Translations under genes and position numbers: made by a program
Source: Symsagittifera roscoffensis
Taxonomy: Eukaryota; Xenacoelomorpha; Acoela; Convolutidae
Assembly (NCBI RefSeq): GCF_963678635.1
Contig: NC_087062.1
Span: 81,694,751 to 81,758,750, forward strand
Direction of reading: 5' to 3'
DNA: 64,000 bases
Shown: one piece after another, positions 23,646 to 33,961 of the stretch
How the letters are laid out: each line of letters starts with the position of its first letter
Numbering within the stretch: the first letter of the stretch is position 1
The notes under the pieces: generated by a model
The model's input: only the letters and a program-made list of their open reading frames with translations
The model's database searches: none
What the model was told of the DNA's origin: nothing

Positions 23646-24531
23646 TGTAACATTCGCCCGGAAGTACATATCGACGGAAAATAAAGCTGGGTCCTAAGAC
23701 GACTGGCCAACTTCTAAACAGAGCTCTACATGCTTTTCACCGTCTCTACCAAGCCAGTTCTTTTGGTGGTCTTTTCAACATCGGGTCGACAAAAACGTTA
23801 CTGTTCTCCGGCTTCGACCAGAACGCTCAAATTAACTTAATAACATGCAGAAATAGTGACCTCATGGCTGGGTCTCAGTATCCCCAGACCACGAGGTCAC
23901 TCCTAAAATCAGGGCTACTACTATTTATTGAATTTTTATTGTTTTTGTTCAGTAGATAAAAATCATCATCTCCATCGACCCCCAACTCCTAGCTTCTCAT
24001 CCTCGTAAAATGATTTCAGATGTTAATTAAATTCAATTCAGGAAATAATAGGGAAGCTAAAAGTTTGTATGAAATGATATGACTTCCAGTCCCAAGACCC
24101 CTCCGGATTCTTGAATCCGGGGAAATAAGACCCTTATTTTCCTTCCGGAAGGCTGTCTTCTACCTTTCACCGTTGTTCGCAACGGCCTTGCAACAAATGT
24201 AGCGGCACAATGATTGCAACTCGGAGCGGTCTCTGCTACTTCTGCTTTTCTCCGATTCTGATTCTCAATTTTCTCGTTGTTGTCGTCGTCGCAACTATCG
24301 TTGTTGTGTTTTTATTCAGGTTTTTCTCCAAAATGGCCGTTTTTGACGTTTCTCAGAATTATTACGTCATCATTTCGAATTTTTAAAATTTAGGAATTTC
24401 CGAATCCTTCAGCCTTCACGATTTGTCTAATCTTCTGAATAACGCTCTTATTCCTTCAAAACCGCCAATTCGGAAATTTCGCTTTTAAAAACTCGAAACT
24501 GCATTTTCGTCCATTCTGGTCGAATGTCACA
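23646..24531 (-). mobile_element. E1 3' LTR, tandem-duplication copy A
   Basis: 886 bp starting TGTAACATTCGCCCGG and ending GGTCGAATGTCACA, with an imperfect terminal inverted repeat (TGTAACATTCG / CGAATGTCACA). It differs from 32140-33025 by only a couple of bases and from the 5' LTR at 55044-55937 by roughly 4 percent by eye. It contains a GACCCCTCCGGATT motif (24096), a hairpin CCGGATTC-TT-GAATCCGG, a CRE-like TTACGTCATC and candidate AATAAA signals on the minus strand. Confidence 0.92.
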
Positions 24532-24546
24532 TACTCCCCGGACAGC
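24532..24546 (-). promoter_or_regulatory. Polypurine tract next to 3' LTR, copy A
   Basis: On the minus strand GCTGTCCGGGGAGTA sits directly against the LTR start TGTGACATTCG. The same GTCCGGGGAGTA abuts LTRs at 33026, 58231 and (opposite strand) 56043, as expected of the plus-strand primer of one element family. Confidence 0.8.
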
Positions 24547-24643
24547 CCGGTCAATGTCCCCATTGAATCTCGCAATATTCGTAAAATTGGTACAGTGTCA
24601 TCGAACAGAATTTACAAAATGCACGAAATTACTTTTACTCGCG

Positions 24644-24865
24644 TCATATCGACTCACTGCAGAATATAAATGGCATCATACTAGATTGCTATAGCCTTCT
24701 AAATGTATTCACTAATCTGCACTTTGAGGATATGACTTAAGATAAAATCTTAAGTCATATCGACTCACTGCAGAATATAAATGGCATCATACTAGATTGC
24801 TATAGCCTTCTAAATGTATTCACTAATCTGCACTTTGAGGATATGACTTAAGATAAAATATTTTT
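24644..24865. repeat. 111-bp tandem duplication with a 15-bp palindrome at the junction, copy A
   Basis: Two adjacent 111-bp units begin TCATATCGACTCACTGC. Their junction forms a perfect inverted repeat at 24729-24761: arms GATATGACTTAAGAT and ATCTTAAGTCATATC around AAA. It lies in the 3' non-coding part of the element, between the last ORF and the polypurine tract. The same structure is at 33138-33359. Confidence 0.9.
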
Positions 24866-24927
24866 TCTGACTTCCAACGCCAAGGCCTTGATTTAAAACT
24901 TTTTCTCCTAGGTTTTAAAAGGTGTTA

Positions 24928-24950
24928 GTTTGCAGGACAGTCCTGCAAAC
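24928..24950. promoter_or_regulatory. 23-bp palindrome in the element 3' region, copy A
   Basis: GTTTGCAGGAC-A-GTCCTGCAAAC, 11-bp perfect arms that extend to 15 bp with one mismatch. It could be a protein-binding site or an RNA dimer/hairpin signal. The function is unknown. It is repeated at 33422-33444. Confidence 0.6.
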
Positions 24951-25467
24951 CAACAAGCTAAAACTATCCTACTATGCTTCTTTCCTTCGGAAATTTTAGT
25001 TATTATTGTCCTGAATATTAAAATTAAGGAACTCTGTGATTAGAAAGAACAATGAAACAATCTCCCTCTTCAAGAGATTACCCAGGCCTTTCATGTCACC
25101 ACAAAGTGATCAGTTCGCCTAGTTGATTAAAAACAGTCATGCAGGCTGGAATATTTAAATATTTTCTTCGTTCAAGCCTTTCTAAATAAATAGTAAGTGT
25201 CTCTAAAGCCACTAACTAAAATCAAAATGCAAATTTATAAATGCAAGAAATTCTTTAATGTTCAAAACTCAACTAAATGATTCAGTCTTCAATTACAAAT
25301 CGGTTGCTCAGTCTCTCACTTGAGTTTTCGTCACACACATAAAACAATTCTGACTTCTTCTTTTTCGCCACTTCTTTGTTTTTTCTTTTTGCGTCGTTTA
25401 CAAGTTCTAAAACTTCCAAGTTCTTCTAACATCAATTCTTTTTGCGTCTTGTCTCTACGGCCATTCG

Positions 25468-26388
25468 TCAATGTTCCGTTTCCTCCTCCTGTGACATTGA
25501 CTCTGCACTTTCAGTTTCTGTGTCTTGCAACACATCGTTAGCTATTCTGACGCTGTTGGAAGCAGTCCTCCAACACTTCTGCTCTTCTACCCTCTGTTTA
25601 CAACAAGGTAGGGGATCCACGTTAGATTCTCTGTTCCTGCAGAAGCTGTTGTGGAGACACAACGTCACGTTTCTCTCCAAATCTTCCTTCAACATCTCTT
25701 CTTTTTCCTTTCCACTACGTTCACTTGTCCTGGAAATTCTCTTCACCGCGGTGGTCACGGCATTTCGATGAGTCACGAAAGCTCGCTCGATAGCTCCTGC
25801 CCCAATGTCAAGCTGATACCCGCTGTTCACTCTGCCGTGCTTCGACATTTGCTTTTTTGCATACTCGTACAACCATGCAGTCATGTTGGCTCTAAACCAT
25901 GGCATCAGTCGTTTTCTTGCCCATATCTTTTTTACTTCCATAGAAATGTTCAGAATCTTGCACGTTGTCTCAAAAAGATCTAAATCTTTTAGACAATCCA
26001 ATTTCTGCAATTGTTCCCGCGTTGGTGCCTCCTGTCTTATGTTCTCCCTCACATGAGCTTCCAGCCATCGTATCGCCATCATAACTGCCGCTATCACTAT
26101 TGTTATGGGCCGTGATGAGTCTGGTAAACCCATGGAGAGCAGCTCTCCAGAGTCCCAGATCAACACCAGATTACTACGCTTGGGATACCACCAGGTCTGC
26201 AGCCAGCAGTGGCAGGGAAACTCATCATGTGTCAACATGACGCTCCTCCAATTACGCTTTCCCAAAGCTTCCAGTAATGGTTCCACTTCCATCATCACTC
26301 GGTGAACCACATCATTCTCGTCTATTTTATTGTAATCTGTAACGGTTGATCCTCTCTGTTTCTCTCTCAAAGTCACTGAAGTTCCCAC
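25468..26388 (-). CDS. C-terminal part of unknown giant retrotransposon protein, copy A
   Basis: 306 open codons of the same protein family as 33962-34882 and of E2 58662-59432. Shared patches include a W.YP.R.NL.L.WD block, WFRA..T.WLY and THRNA.TT. I do not recognise a domain. The frame changes near 26370 relative to the upstream ORF. In E2 the two segments are read in one frame at that point, so the break here is damage in E1. It is followed by 936 bp of non-coding sequence to the polypurine tract. It is the truncated duplicate, cut off from gag-pol. Confidence 0.6.
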   Translation of the reverse strand: MGTSVTLREKQRGSTVTDYNKIDENDVVHRVMMEVEPLLEALGKRNWRSVMLTHDEFPCHCWLQTWWYPKRSNLVLIWDSGELLSMGLPDSSRPITIVIAAVMMAIRWLEAHVRENIRQEAPTREQLQKLDCLKDLDLFETTCKILNISMEVKKIWARKRLMPWFRANMTAWLYEYAKKQMSKHGRVNSGYQLDIGAGAIERAFVTHRNAVTTAVKRISRTSERSGKEKEEMLKEDLERNVTLCLHNSFCRNRESNVDPLPCCKQRVEEQKCWRTASNSVRIANDVLQDTETESAESMSQEEETEH

Positions 26389-28303
26389 TCACGTATCCCA
26401 TGAACTTCCTTCCCAGTATTGATTCCAACTCCTTCTTTGATCTCTCTGGAACTGCTGAGAACATTTTACACAGTAACTCGTAAGATTTCTCCGACATTCT
26501 CGTTAGTCTCACACACTTTGGCACTGAGAAGGCTTGATCCACGATCGTTCTCGTACTCTTTACATCCACAGCTACAAAATGCCCCGGGTATCTGCTCTTG
26601 CACATTGGAGCTAATGTCGATCCCACCAAATATCGTGCTCCTGATGGTCTACGACAAGTTTCACTGTGTCGGATGTTCATTTCCGTCTCGATCGCTTCCC
26701 ACCATTTTCCTATGTACTTTTGCTCAGTTTGCAAAACTCCTGGGAATACTTCTACACTGACGGCTGTGACCATCTCATGTTTTTGTTCTAGATTCAATAG
26801 TGACTCTAAAGAACCAAACATGCTGTAGAATCCTAGTGCAGTCACTAGATTCACCTCGGTTCCTCCATGGCAATCTGCGATTAGTTCCGTTTCCGTCCTT
26901 GCTTTCATCATAACATTCCGAAACAATATCGTCAACTGCTTGTGTTGTCTGTCTAGGGTTTTCACGCAATCCAGACTTCCACAAACAAGACCTTCCAGTC
27001 CACAGACTTCCGCCAGACAGCTACCAGGTTTGACCCAGTCTTCTGGTCCCCAGCCAGGCAACTCCACTTTGTCTTCCCCGTTGCTCCTAGAGGCTGTTGT
27101 CATCACATCATATATGATGTTCAGGTCACGCAGGTTAGAGTCTGCATTTAATTCCCTCTGCACGTCATGTGTCGCTCGTAGTATCGAGTCAGCATTGGGA
27201 CTAGGACACCATGATGGTCTCATCAGTTCCCACAAAACCATCAAGCTCGTTCTCAGTAATTCATCTGAGAATCCCAATCCAAACTCCACTCGTTTGTCGG
27301 ATTTTGGCATGGAAGGTGCAGTCACCTTTTCTTCCAAGACAAGTCCCAACTTGGTCTGCGGATTAGTAGCGCTTTTAATTGTTGCAATTCTCGACGTACA
27401 GAACCTTAGCAACACTGCCTGCTCGTAATCAAAGAAGCAATCGCGTATGTCTTCACTCAGGAAAGGTTTGTACGCTATCCCTATGACTCCGGACACGTAA
27501 CTGTATGACTTCTTCCTGATCGGTCCACAGCACTCACTGGATTTCGGCAGTGCCCCCATAGATTCTTTAGTGAGTCTCAGCTCCTTGTTTGAGAATCTCC
27601 TGATTTCGTCTATTTTCCTCATGGGTTCTAGCTCTTCAAGTTCTTTCATATTCACCCTCATTGGCTTGCTCTGATGCATATTCAGCAGTGCTAGCAAGAG
27701 TAAGGCTTTTACTCGTTCATCGCCCTCCCCCAGCATCTTGACACAGGTGTTCAATGCTGGCACTGAAATCTGCTCTATCAGGAATCGAATGAAACAGAGA
27801 GCGTCTCTCCGCTTCGCGCACGCTACTGCCCTTCCCTCCTGGATTATCAGATCCCTCAGGTTCGTCATCAGGAATACCTTTTCTTCTTTTGACCTTTTCC
27901 TTTCTTCTGAATCATATTCTCCGCGAGTTAATCCCATCATACACCAGGCGAACCTCAGTTGTAATTCGGTTCTCACGTAAAGTACTGCCATGAGAGCGTG
28001 TATTCTCGGCGTAGTCCTCATTTCCTCTTCAAGGTACCTCAACACCACTGCTTTCCATGGAAGTCTCACTAATTGCTCAATCGCTTCCGCCTGCATCTCA
28101 GACGACGCTAGAGTCTCGTACGCTTTCTGCTTGATGGTGGTGCCTTGTAACATCGTCTCCAGATAACCTTCCCTGGCACTCTTGTCTTCCAGAGCCATCA
28201 CATATCCTCTAGCCGTGCTTCGGTATTCCAACATCTCCATGTATCCACCGGCGGGTTCATCTATCGACACAGTCTCCGACACTGTCAGTCGGATATAATC
28301 CAC
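26327..28303 (-). CDS. Core of unknown giant retrotransposon protein, copy A
   Basis: A 658-codon frame homologous to the second half of the E2 ORF at 59330-62473. Shared blocks are YVSGV.GIAY.PFL, RPSWCP.P.A, TALGF.S, SVE..PGVLQ and DKAFSVPKCVRL-like. At 26966-27019 it carries four cysteines spaced CX4CX6CX4C, conserved in E2, which is a candidate metal site. No signal peptide, membrane span or known enzyme motif is visible. Copy B has a stop at the Trp codon near 28053. The start is not defined by a clear ATG, and the frame probably continues from the upstream segment across a frame change. Confidence 0.65.
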   Translation of the reverse strand: MDYIRLTVSETVSIDEPAGGYMEMLEYRSTARGYVMALEDKSAREGYLETMLQGTTIKQKAYETLASSEMQAEAIEQLVRLPWKAVVLRYLEEEMRTTPRIHALMAVLYVRTELQLRFAWCMMGLTRGEYDSEERKRSKEEKVFLMTNLRDLIIQEGRAVACAKRRDALCFIRFLIEQISVPALNTCVKMLGEGDERVKALLLLALLNMHQSKPMRVNMKELEELEPMRKIDEIRRFSNKELRLTKESMGALPKSSECCGPIRKKSYSYVSGVIGIAYKPFLSEDIRDCFFDYEQAVLLRFCTSRIATIKSATNPQTKLGLVLEEKVTAPSMPKSDKRVEFGLGFSDELLRTSLMVLWELMRPSWCPSPNADSILRATHDVQRELNADSNLRDLNIIYDVMTTASRSNGEDKVELPGWGPEDWVKPGSCLAEVCGLEGLVCGSLDCVKTLDRQHKQLTILFRNVMMKARTETELIADCHGGTEVNLVTALGFYSMFGSLESLLNLEQKHEMVTAVSVEVFPGVLQTEQKYIGKWWEAIETEMNIRHSETCRRPSGARYLVGSTLAPMCKSRYPGHFVAVDVKSTRTIVDQAFSVPKCVRLTRMSEKSYELLCKMFSAVPERSKKELESILGRKFMGYVSGNFSDFERETERINRYRLQ

Positions 28304-29003
28304 TGGTACTAGTTGTCCTGCGACACTTCCCTTTCCGTGGTCTAAAGTCTTTCATGGTACTTTCTCCACATTGGCTGAGTATCTCCATTTCCAAGGTTGC
28401 TCCAGTCAGAGTGCGGTCACTCCTTTTGGAATTGTAACCTGTTGACTTTATCCCTGCCATGAGAATGGGTGGCACCATTGCTACATCAGTTAACATTCTG
28501 TCCGTGCCAGGCAATTGATAATCACCTTGTCCCAAATCCATGGCCTCTTCGACTCGTTTTCTTTTCGCTGAATTGACAGCTCTTATCGATATCTGCGAAT
28601 CCACTTTCGTCTTTCCTGCTCTCCTCGGTATCACTTTGCTGCCTAATTTCATCTTCATCTCGTTGATCTTATCAATCACCAGTTTCGATCGCATCGTTCC
28701 TTTCCTGGTCCTTGACAGATAAACCACCTCTCCTTTATCCTCCTGCGGTGTCATCTTGATGGGAGAGTTGACTTCACTTTCAATCAACAACTCAATCAAT
28801 CTCCCTTCACACTCATCAAGTTTGTCGAGGGCTTCCCGCATCAATGGTCGGCTGAGATCCACTTTCAAAATGGACTGGGTCCCGTAGCTCTGAACTACTG
28901 TCCAGACTTCTTCCATGAACGCCACTCTGTCCAATCTACATCCCGGCCTATTTTCATGGTCTCGGTGATGCACTTCCCACTCTTCTTCGGGCAACGTTCC
29001 CAA
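28257..29003 (-). CDS. Variable basic segment of unknown giant protein, copy A
   Basis: 248 open codons, rich in Lys/Arg and Glu, with a KRKRVEE nuclear-localisation-like patch. It overlaps the next segment by 47 bases in another frame, so it is a frameshifted part of the same coding block. E2 has a comparably charged, KRKR-containing region at the same place but with little residue identity. Function unknown. Confidence 0.5.
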   Translation of the reverse strand: MGTLPEEEWEVHHRDHENRPGCRLDRVAFMEEVWTVVQSYGTQSILKVDLSRPLMREALDKLDECEGRLIELLIESEVNSPIKMTPQEDKGEVVYLSRTRKGTMRSKLVIDKINEMKMKLGSKVIPRRAGKTKVDSQISIRAVNSAKRKRVEEAMDLGQGDYQLPGTDRMLTDVAMVPPILMAGIKSTGYNSKRSDRTLTGATLEMEILSQCGESTMKDFRPRKGKCRRTTSTSGLYPTDSVGDCVDR

Positions 29004-29103
29004 GAAAGGTACTCTGGCAGCGCCTTTTATTCTTCTTCTCCTCGGTGTGATTCCATGAGGAGTCTTTGTTTGTTATCTTTTGAATTGCCCGGCAAATTCC
29101 GCT

Positions 29104-29880
29104 TCATCTCCATAAAGGCCGACAGAGATTCCAGTGTCGAAGTGCCTTCGTCTGCTGGCTCAGCCGCTTCCAACGTATCCGCATTATTCTCAAAGTCACT
29201 GAGGAAATTAAAATCCGGGCTGGATATTCCTCCATCGATGCCTTGTCGTCTTCCCTATCTGTTTGATTGTTACCTTGCTGCATGGGTTCCTCCGTTTGAC
29301 GGCTTCCTCCCTGCCCATAATCTTTTTTCGAGCTTGAGGGTAATTGCTTTTCAGTCTCAGCCCATTCCGGAAATTTTGGTATGATCAGTATGCCGGCCGA
29401 TTTAGCTTCCTCCTCTCCATGGACCAATTTGATTTCCTCACAGCCGAAGGGTGCCAGGAAGGTTCTCGTCTGCAACGTTCCTCCCACTGTTAACCCCTGC
29501 TTCACACTGTTCAAAATCAGGGAGGACTCAGGTAATTGGGCTCTGCCTCTCATTCTCATGGGCGCTAGGTTTAATTCCGCCCATTCCGTGTTAAACGCTC
29601 CAGGCTTTGGAGTCGCGGCGTTGCTGATTCGCCTTCTCGTCGCTTGATCCGTGTAGGCAAATCGCGTGTACTGCAGCACGGCGGCATTCCTCCCCATAAC
29701 GTATGGGTCCATCATTTCCACGAATTTCCCTATCCTCCTTTCATTGGTTTCAAACTCTCTTAGTCTGGGAGTTTGTACTAGGGAGACTGCTCCGAGCAAC
29801 ATCCTTCTCATCAGAGGGAATTCAGGGATCCCCTCTGGCAGCTTTTCGTAATCACCCCAATCTTTCGTCTCTTCTCTCAC
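29104..29880 (-). CDS. Unknown giant protein, middle segment, truncated at duplication junction, copy A
   Basis: 258 codons matching E2 62529-63194 around PEFP..RRM.LG. The frame runs on toward the tandem-duplication breakpoint at 29966, beyond which DMAP1 sequence begins. Upstream parts of the protein are therefore missing in copy A. No known domain. Confidence 0.55.
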   Translation of the reverse strand: MREETKDWGDYEKLPEGIPEFPLMRRMLLGAVSLVQTPRLREFETNERRIGKFVEMMDPYVMGRNAAVLQYTRFAYTDQATRRRISNAATPKPGAFNTEWAELNLAPMRMRGRAQLPESSLILNSVKQGLTVGGTLQTRTFLAPFGCEEIKLVHGEEEAKSAGILIIPKFPEWAETEKQLPSSSKKDYGQGGSRQTEEPMQQGNNQTDREDDKASMEEYPARILISSVTLRIMRIRWKRLSQQTKALRHWNLCRPLWR

Positions 29881-29922
29881 CAGGAACTCTGGTCATTTCA
29901 CCATTCGTCTTATCATAGGTTC

Positions 29923-30936
29923 TTAGATTCCAGAGCTTTGGAAATACCTCGATGTGCCCTCTCTCTTCTTTGTTATTGGTACTGCTGATGAAATCTGTAG
30001 TGTTTTCTTTTGCGAACTGTCCTTAAAAACTGATTTATTTTTATTTAATTGCGAAGGCTGAGACTTCGGACGGCTATCTACAGCACTGATGAGCTTTTGC
30101 AAGTCCTGTGCTTTCTTTTCCCTTTCACGCTTCCGGGTTTCAATTTTCTTCAGTTCTTCAACCAGCCTCTCTTCTTCTTTTACCTCTTCTGGTGTTCGGT
30201 TCCAAAGCCTTTCCAGTTGCTCTTTTCGTTTCCGCTCATGAGCCGCATCATATAACTTTGGAGGCTCTCCTGTATTCCCAGATCTCACGTGCTGCAGCGT
30301 TGCGACTATGTTGTAATACCGCTCTTTCAGATCCTCAATCGACCTATGTCTAAATTTGTCGGAGTCATATCTGTCTTGGATTATGATAAAACGAGTGTCG
30401 AACTGATTACAAAGATCCATTAAATGTGCCGTTTCCTCTTCGCTCCAGCTTGAATCATTTAAATACTGAGCATATTCTACAGATGTATACGATGGATTAT
30501 TTACATGCTTATTGAATCTCGCAAATTGCGACTCTCCTGTTCCGTCACATTCACGCTTCCAGTGAAAAAACACAATTCCGTCGTCCCTCATTGGAATTGC
30601 AAACGGAGTTTGTTTCCAAGCTCTGGGATGAAACTTGCTCATTTTAGCCTTAGTCAACTTGTAGCCCAACTTGGTGTCAGCCTGTATCAATGGTGATTTA
30701 TCCAAAGGTATTCCAGATTGGTTTTGGGCTAGCGATCCAGTCGACCCATCTCGTAGTAAATTAAAAAGCTCCCTAGCCATTCCTTCAGGTTTTTTGAACT
30801 GATTTGGAGCTGGAAGTTTATTCACCTTTTTTGGTTTCTTCTTCTTTTCATCATTGAGCACTGACTGCAAATGCGAACCTTGCAATTTCGTACCTTCAAC
30901 GCCAAGAATATCTGTGAAATCATTGGTAAACTCCAT
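29923..30936 (-). pseudogene. Truncated DMAP1 copy with foreign C-terminus
   Basis: The first 323 codons are identical to the intact DMAP1 at 21174-22442. They keep the SANT region and the basic coiled coil. The tandem-duplication junction at 29966 then replaces the conserved C-terminal block with 14 residues read from the retrotransposon (KREGTSRYFQSSGI) and a stop. The start ATG and 1.2 kb of upstream flank, with an LTR beyond, are duplicated too, so it could be transcribed. Loss of the C-terminal DMAP1 block makes normal function unlikely. Confidence 0.9.
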
Positions 30937-31387
30937 TTTATCTAAAACGTAACCCGTATCGAGTTTATTTTAAACCACATCAACTCTTATCATCTCCTTT
31001 TTATCATTATCACTTCCATATCTAGAAAATTCTTACAAGTTTGACTAGAATATGTGATATCGGGACTCCTGACTGTTAAATCGGTTAAATTCCGCCCAAA
31101 GTGCTCCTCAAAATTAGGCTTATTTGAGAGTAAAATTTGAATTTGATTTTAATTTTGTCCACTAGTGTATCTAAAAGCTAAATTTATCTAATATAGCAGC
31201 GGAAGAACCGTTCAAAAAATAACCGTTGTCAATGGCTGGGACCAAAACTGACACGCAGAGTATCTGTTTTGCAAAAAGAAACCTAACAGGATAACTTAAG
31301 CTGAAAAAGAAAATCTCAATTTTAAAAAAACCATTGAGATGAGCAGAGTCAATTATATATCTCTATTGTATATCTCATAATGTACCA

Positions 31388-31849
31388 GATACTTCAGCAG
31401 CGGCAGCTGATAGCATTCCACCATTTGTGCTGAGGCAAAACGCCAAAGTTCTTTCCCCAATTAGTTATATTCTTTTCTCTCAAATTATTTCTTGCTGTTC
31501 TTGGCCCAACAAAAAATATTTGGAAAGAGGCATAGGTTATCTCATTACATAAGTCAAAATCAAAATCAGAAGTTACTAACCATCGTGGTATCAGTATCCT
31601 CCCACGTTTGTCTGTCTCCAAAAACTAGTTTTTAAATTCATGTATTCCGAAGTTCGGCATAAGCTGTCTTATAGCCAACACGGTTTTATGAGCAGCTTTT
31701 TCGCGCAACTCTTTTCAAAAATTGATAAATTTTATAGTTGCAATGATGCTAATGAAGACATTTGTGCTGTCTACTTTGACATGCTAAAAGCATTTGACTC
31801 CAAGTCTCATAAAAGTTTTGCTAAACAAGATTACCGCTTTAGGTTTTGA
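31388..31849 (+). pseudogene. LINE reverse transcriptase relic, copy B
   Basis: Duplicate of 22894-23355, with the same RT motifs (SIPPFVLRQNAK, SQHGFMSS, FDMLKAFD) and the same disruptions. Confidence 0.75.
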
Positions 31850-32010
31850 AGCGTTCATCCGTCTCCATTACCTCCTATTTATCCAAAGAAATTTTGATAT
31901 TTGAATAATACTTTCGTTACCCCAAATGTATCAAAGTAACCGAGTTTACAGTCCTTTTATCACATATTCCAAACAAAACTCTAGGAATTACCCAGATATC
32001 GAAGTTGTTA

Positions 32011-32139
32011 TGTGACATTCGACCAGAATGTACGAAAATGCAAAGTCGGAATTTGACTTTTTATTGTGACATCGGAGTGGGAAGATTAACGCTTGTAACG
32101 AATTAGTGGTCTTAATCGTTCATTTTGATGAACGCGGAA
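32011..32139 (+). mobile_element. Plus-oriented LTR fragment, copy B
   Basis: Duplicate of 23517-23645. It abuts the E1 3' LTR head to head. Confidence 0.65.
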
Positions 32140-33025
32140 TGTAACATTCGCCCGGAAGTACATATCGACTGAAAATAAAGCTGGGTCCTAAGACGACTGG
32201 CCAACTTCTAAACAGAGCTCTACATGCTTTTCATCGTCTCTACCAAGCCAGTTCTTTTGGTGGTCTTTTCAACATCGGGTCGACAAAAACGTTACTGTTC
32301 TCCGGCTTCGACCAGAACGCTCAAATTAACTTAATAACATGCAGAAATAGTGACCTCATGGCTGGGTCTCAGTATCCCCAGACCACGAGGTCACTCCTAA
32401 AATCAGGGCTACTACTATTTATTGAATTTTTATTGTTTTTGTTCAGTAGATAAAAATCATCATCTCCATCGACCCCCAACTCCTAGCTTCTCATCCTCGT
32501 AAAATGATTTCAGATGTTAATTAAATTCAATTCAGGAAATAATAGGGAAGCTAAAAGTTTGTATGAAATGATATGACTTCCAGTCCCAAGACCCCTCCGG
32601 ATTCTTGAATCCGGGGAAATAAGACCCTTATTTTCCTTCCGGAAGGCTGTCTTCTACCTTTCACCGTTGTTCGCAACGGCCTTGCAACAAATGTAGCGGC
32701 ACAATGATTGCAACTCGGAGCGGTCTCTGCTACTTCTGCTTTTCTCCGATTCTGATTCTCAATTTTCTCGTTGTTGTCGTCGTCGCAACTATCGTTGTTG
32801 TGTTTTTATTCAGGTTTTTCTCCAAAATGGCCGTTTTTGACGTTTCTCAGAATTATTACGTCATCATTTCGAATTTTTAAAATTTAGGAATTTCCGAATC
32901 CTTCAGCCTTCACGATTTGTCTAATCTTCTGAATAACGCTCTTATTCCTTCAAAACCGCCAATTCGGAAATTTCGCTTTTAAAAACTCGAAACTGCATTT
33001 TCGTCCATTCTGGTCGAATGTCACA
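32140..33025 (-). mobile_element. E1 3' LTR (copy B, contiguous with gag-pol)
   Basis: 886 bp, TGTAACATTCG...CGAATGTCACA. Same content as 23646-24531, including GACCCCTCCGGATT at 32590 and the CCGGATTC-TT-GAATCCGG hairpin. This is the 3' LTR that pairs with the 5' LTR at 55044-55937. Confidence 0.93.
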
Positions 33026-33040
33026 TACTCCCCGGACAGC
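33026..33040 (-). promoter_or_regulatory. E1 polypurine tract
   Basis: Minus-strand GCTGTCCGGGGAGTA directly precedes the 3' LTR. Its 12-base core TGTCCGGGGAGT also occurs four times (three with the last base varying or complete) inside the coding region at 43754, 46218, 46284 and 46350. Confidence 0.82.
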
Positions 33041-33961
33041 CCGGTCAATGTCCCCATTGAATCTCGCAATATTCGTAAAATTGGTACAGTGTCATCGAAC
33101 AGAATTTACAAAATGCACGAAATTACTTTTACTCGCGTCATATCGACTCACTGCAGAATATAAATGGCATCATACTAGATTGCTATAGCCTTCTAAATGT
33201 ATTCACTAATCTGCACTTTGAGGATATGACTTAAGATAAAATCTTAAGTCATATCGACTCACTGCAGAATATAAATGGCATCATACTAGATTGCTATAGC
33301 CTTCTAAATGTATTCACTAATCTGCACTTTGAGGATATGACTTAAGATAAAACATTTTTTCTGACTTCCAACGCCAAGGCCTTGATTTAAAACTTTTTCT
33401 CCTAGGTTTTAAAAGGTGTTAGTTTGCAGGACAGTCCTGCAAACCAACAAGCTAAAACTATCCTACTATGCTTCTTTCCTTCGGAAATTTTAGTTATTAT
33501 TGTCCTGAATATTAAAATTAAGGAACTCTGTGATTAGAAAGAACAATGAAACAATCTCCCTCTTCAAGAGATTACCCAGGCCTTTCATGTCACCACAAAG
33601 TGATCAGTTCGCCTAGTTGATTAAAAACAGTCATGCAGGCTGGAATATTTAAATATTTTCTTCGCTCAAGCCTTTCTAAATAAATAGTAAGTGTCTCTAA
33701 AGCCACTAACTAAAATCAAAATGCAAATTTATAAATGCAAGAAATTCTTTAATGTTCAAAACTCAACTAAATGATTCAGTCTTCAATTACAAATCGGTTG
33801 CTCAGTCTCTCACTTGAGTTTTCGTCACACACATAAAACAATTCTGACTTCTTCTTTTTCGCCACTTCTTTGTTTTTTCTTTTTGCGTCGTTTACAAGTT
33901 CTAAAACTTCCAAGTTCTTCTAACATCAATTCTTTTTGCGTCTTGTCTCTACGGCCATTCG
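33041..33961 (-). other. E1 3' non-coding region
   Basis: Between the last ORF and the polypurine tract. It holds the 111-bp tandem pair with its junction palindrome (33138-33359, palindrome 33223-33255) and the 23-bp palindrome at 33422-33444. No ORF is supported. Confidence 0.7.

Larger units (their letters stand above)
21472..29965. repeat. 8,494-bp tandem duplication, copy A
   Basis: Every feature from 21472 to 29965 recurs exactly 8,494 bp downstream. Copy A begins inside DMAP1 codons and ends inside the giant ORF block of the retrotransposon. The left boundary is set by the junction: sequence after 29966 continues as at 21472, while sequence after 38460 diverges from it. By eye I noticed about nine single-base differences over the unit, for example at 26449/34943 and 28053/36547. 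Confidence 0.95.

Noticed and set aside
29923-30936. Second functional DMAP1 gene
   Set aside because: It lacks the conserved C-terminal block and ends in retrotransposon-derived codons at the duplication junction.
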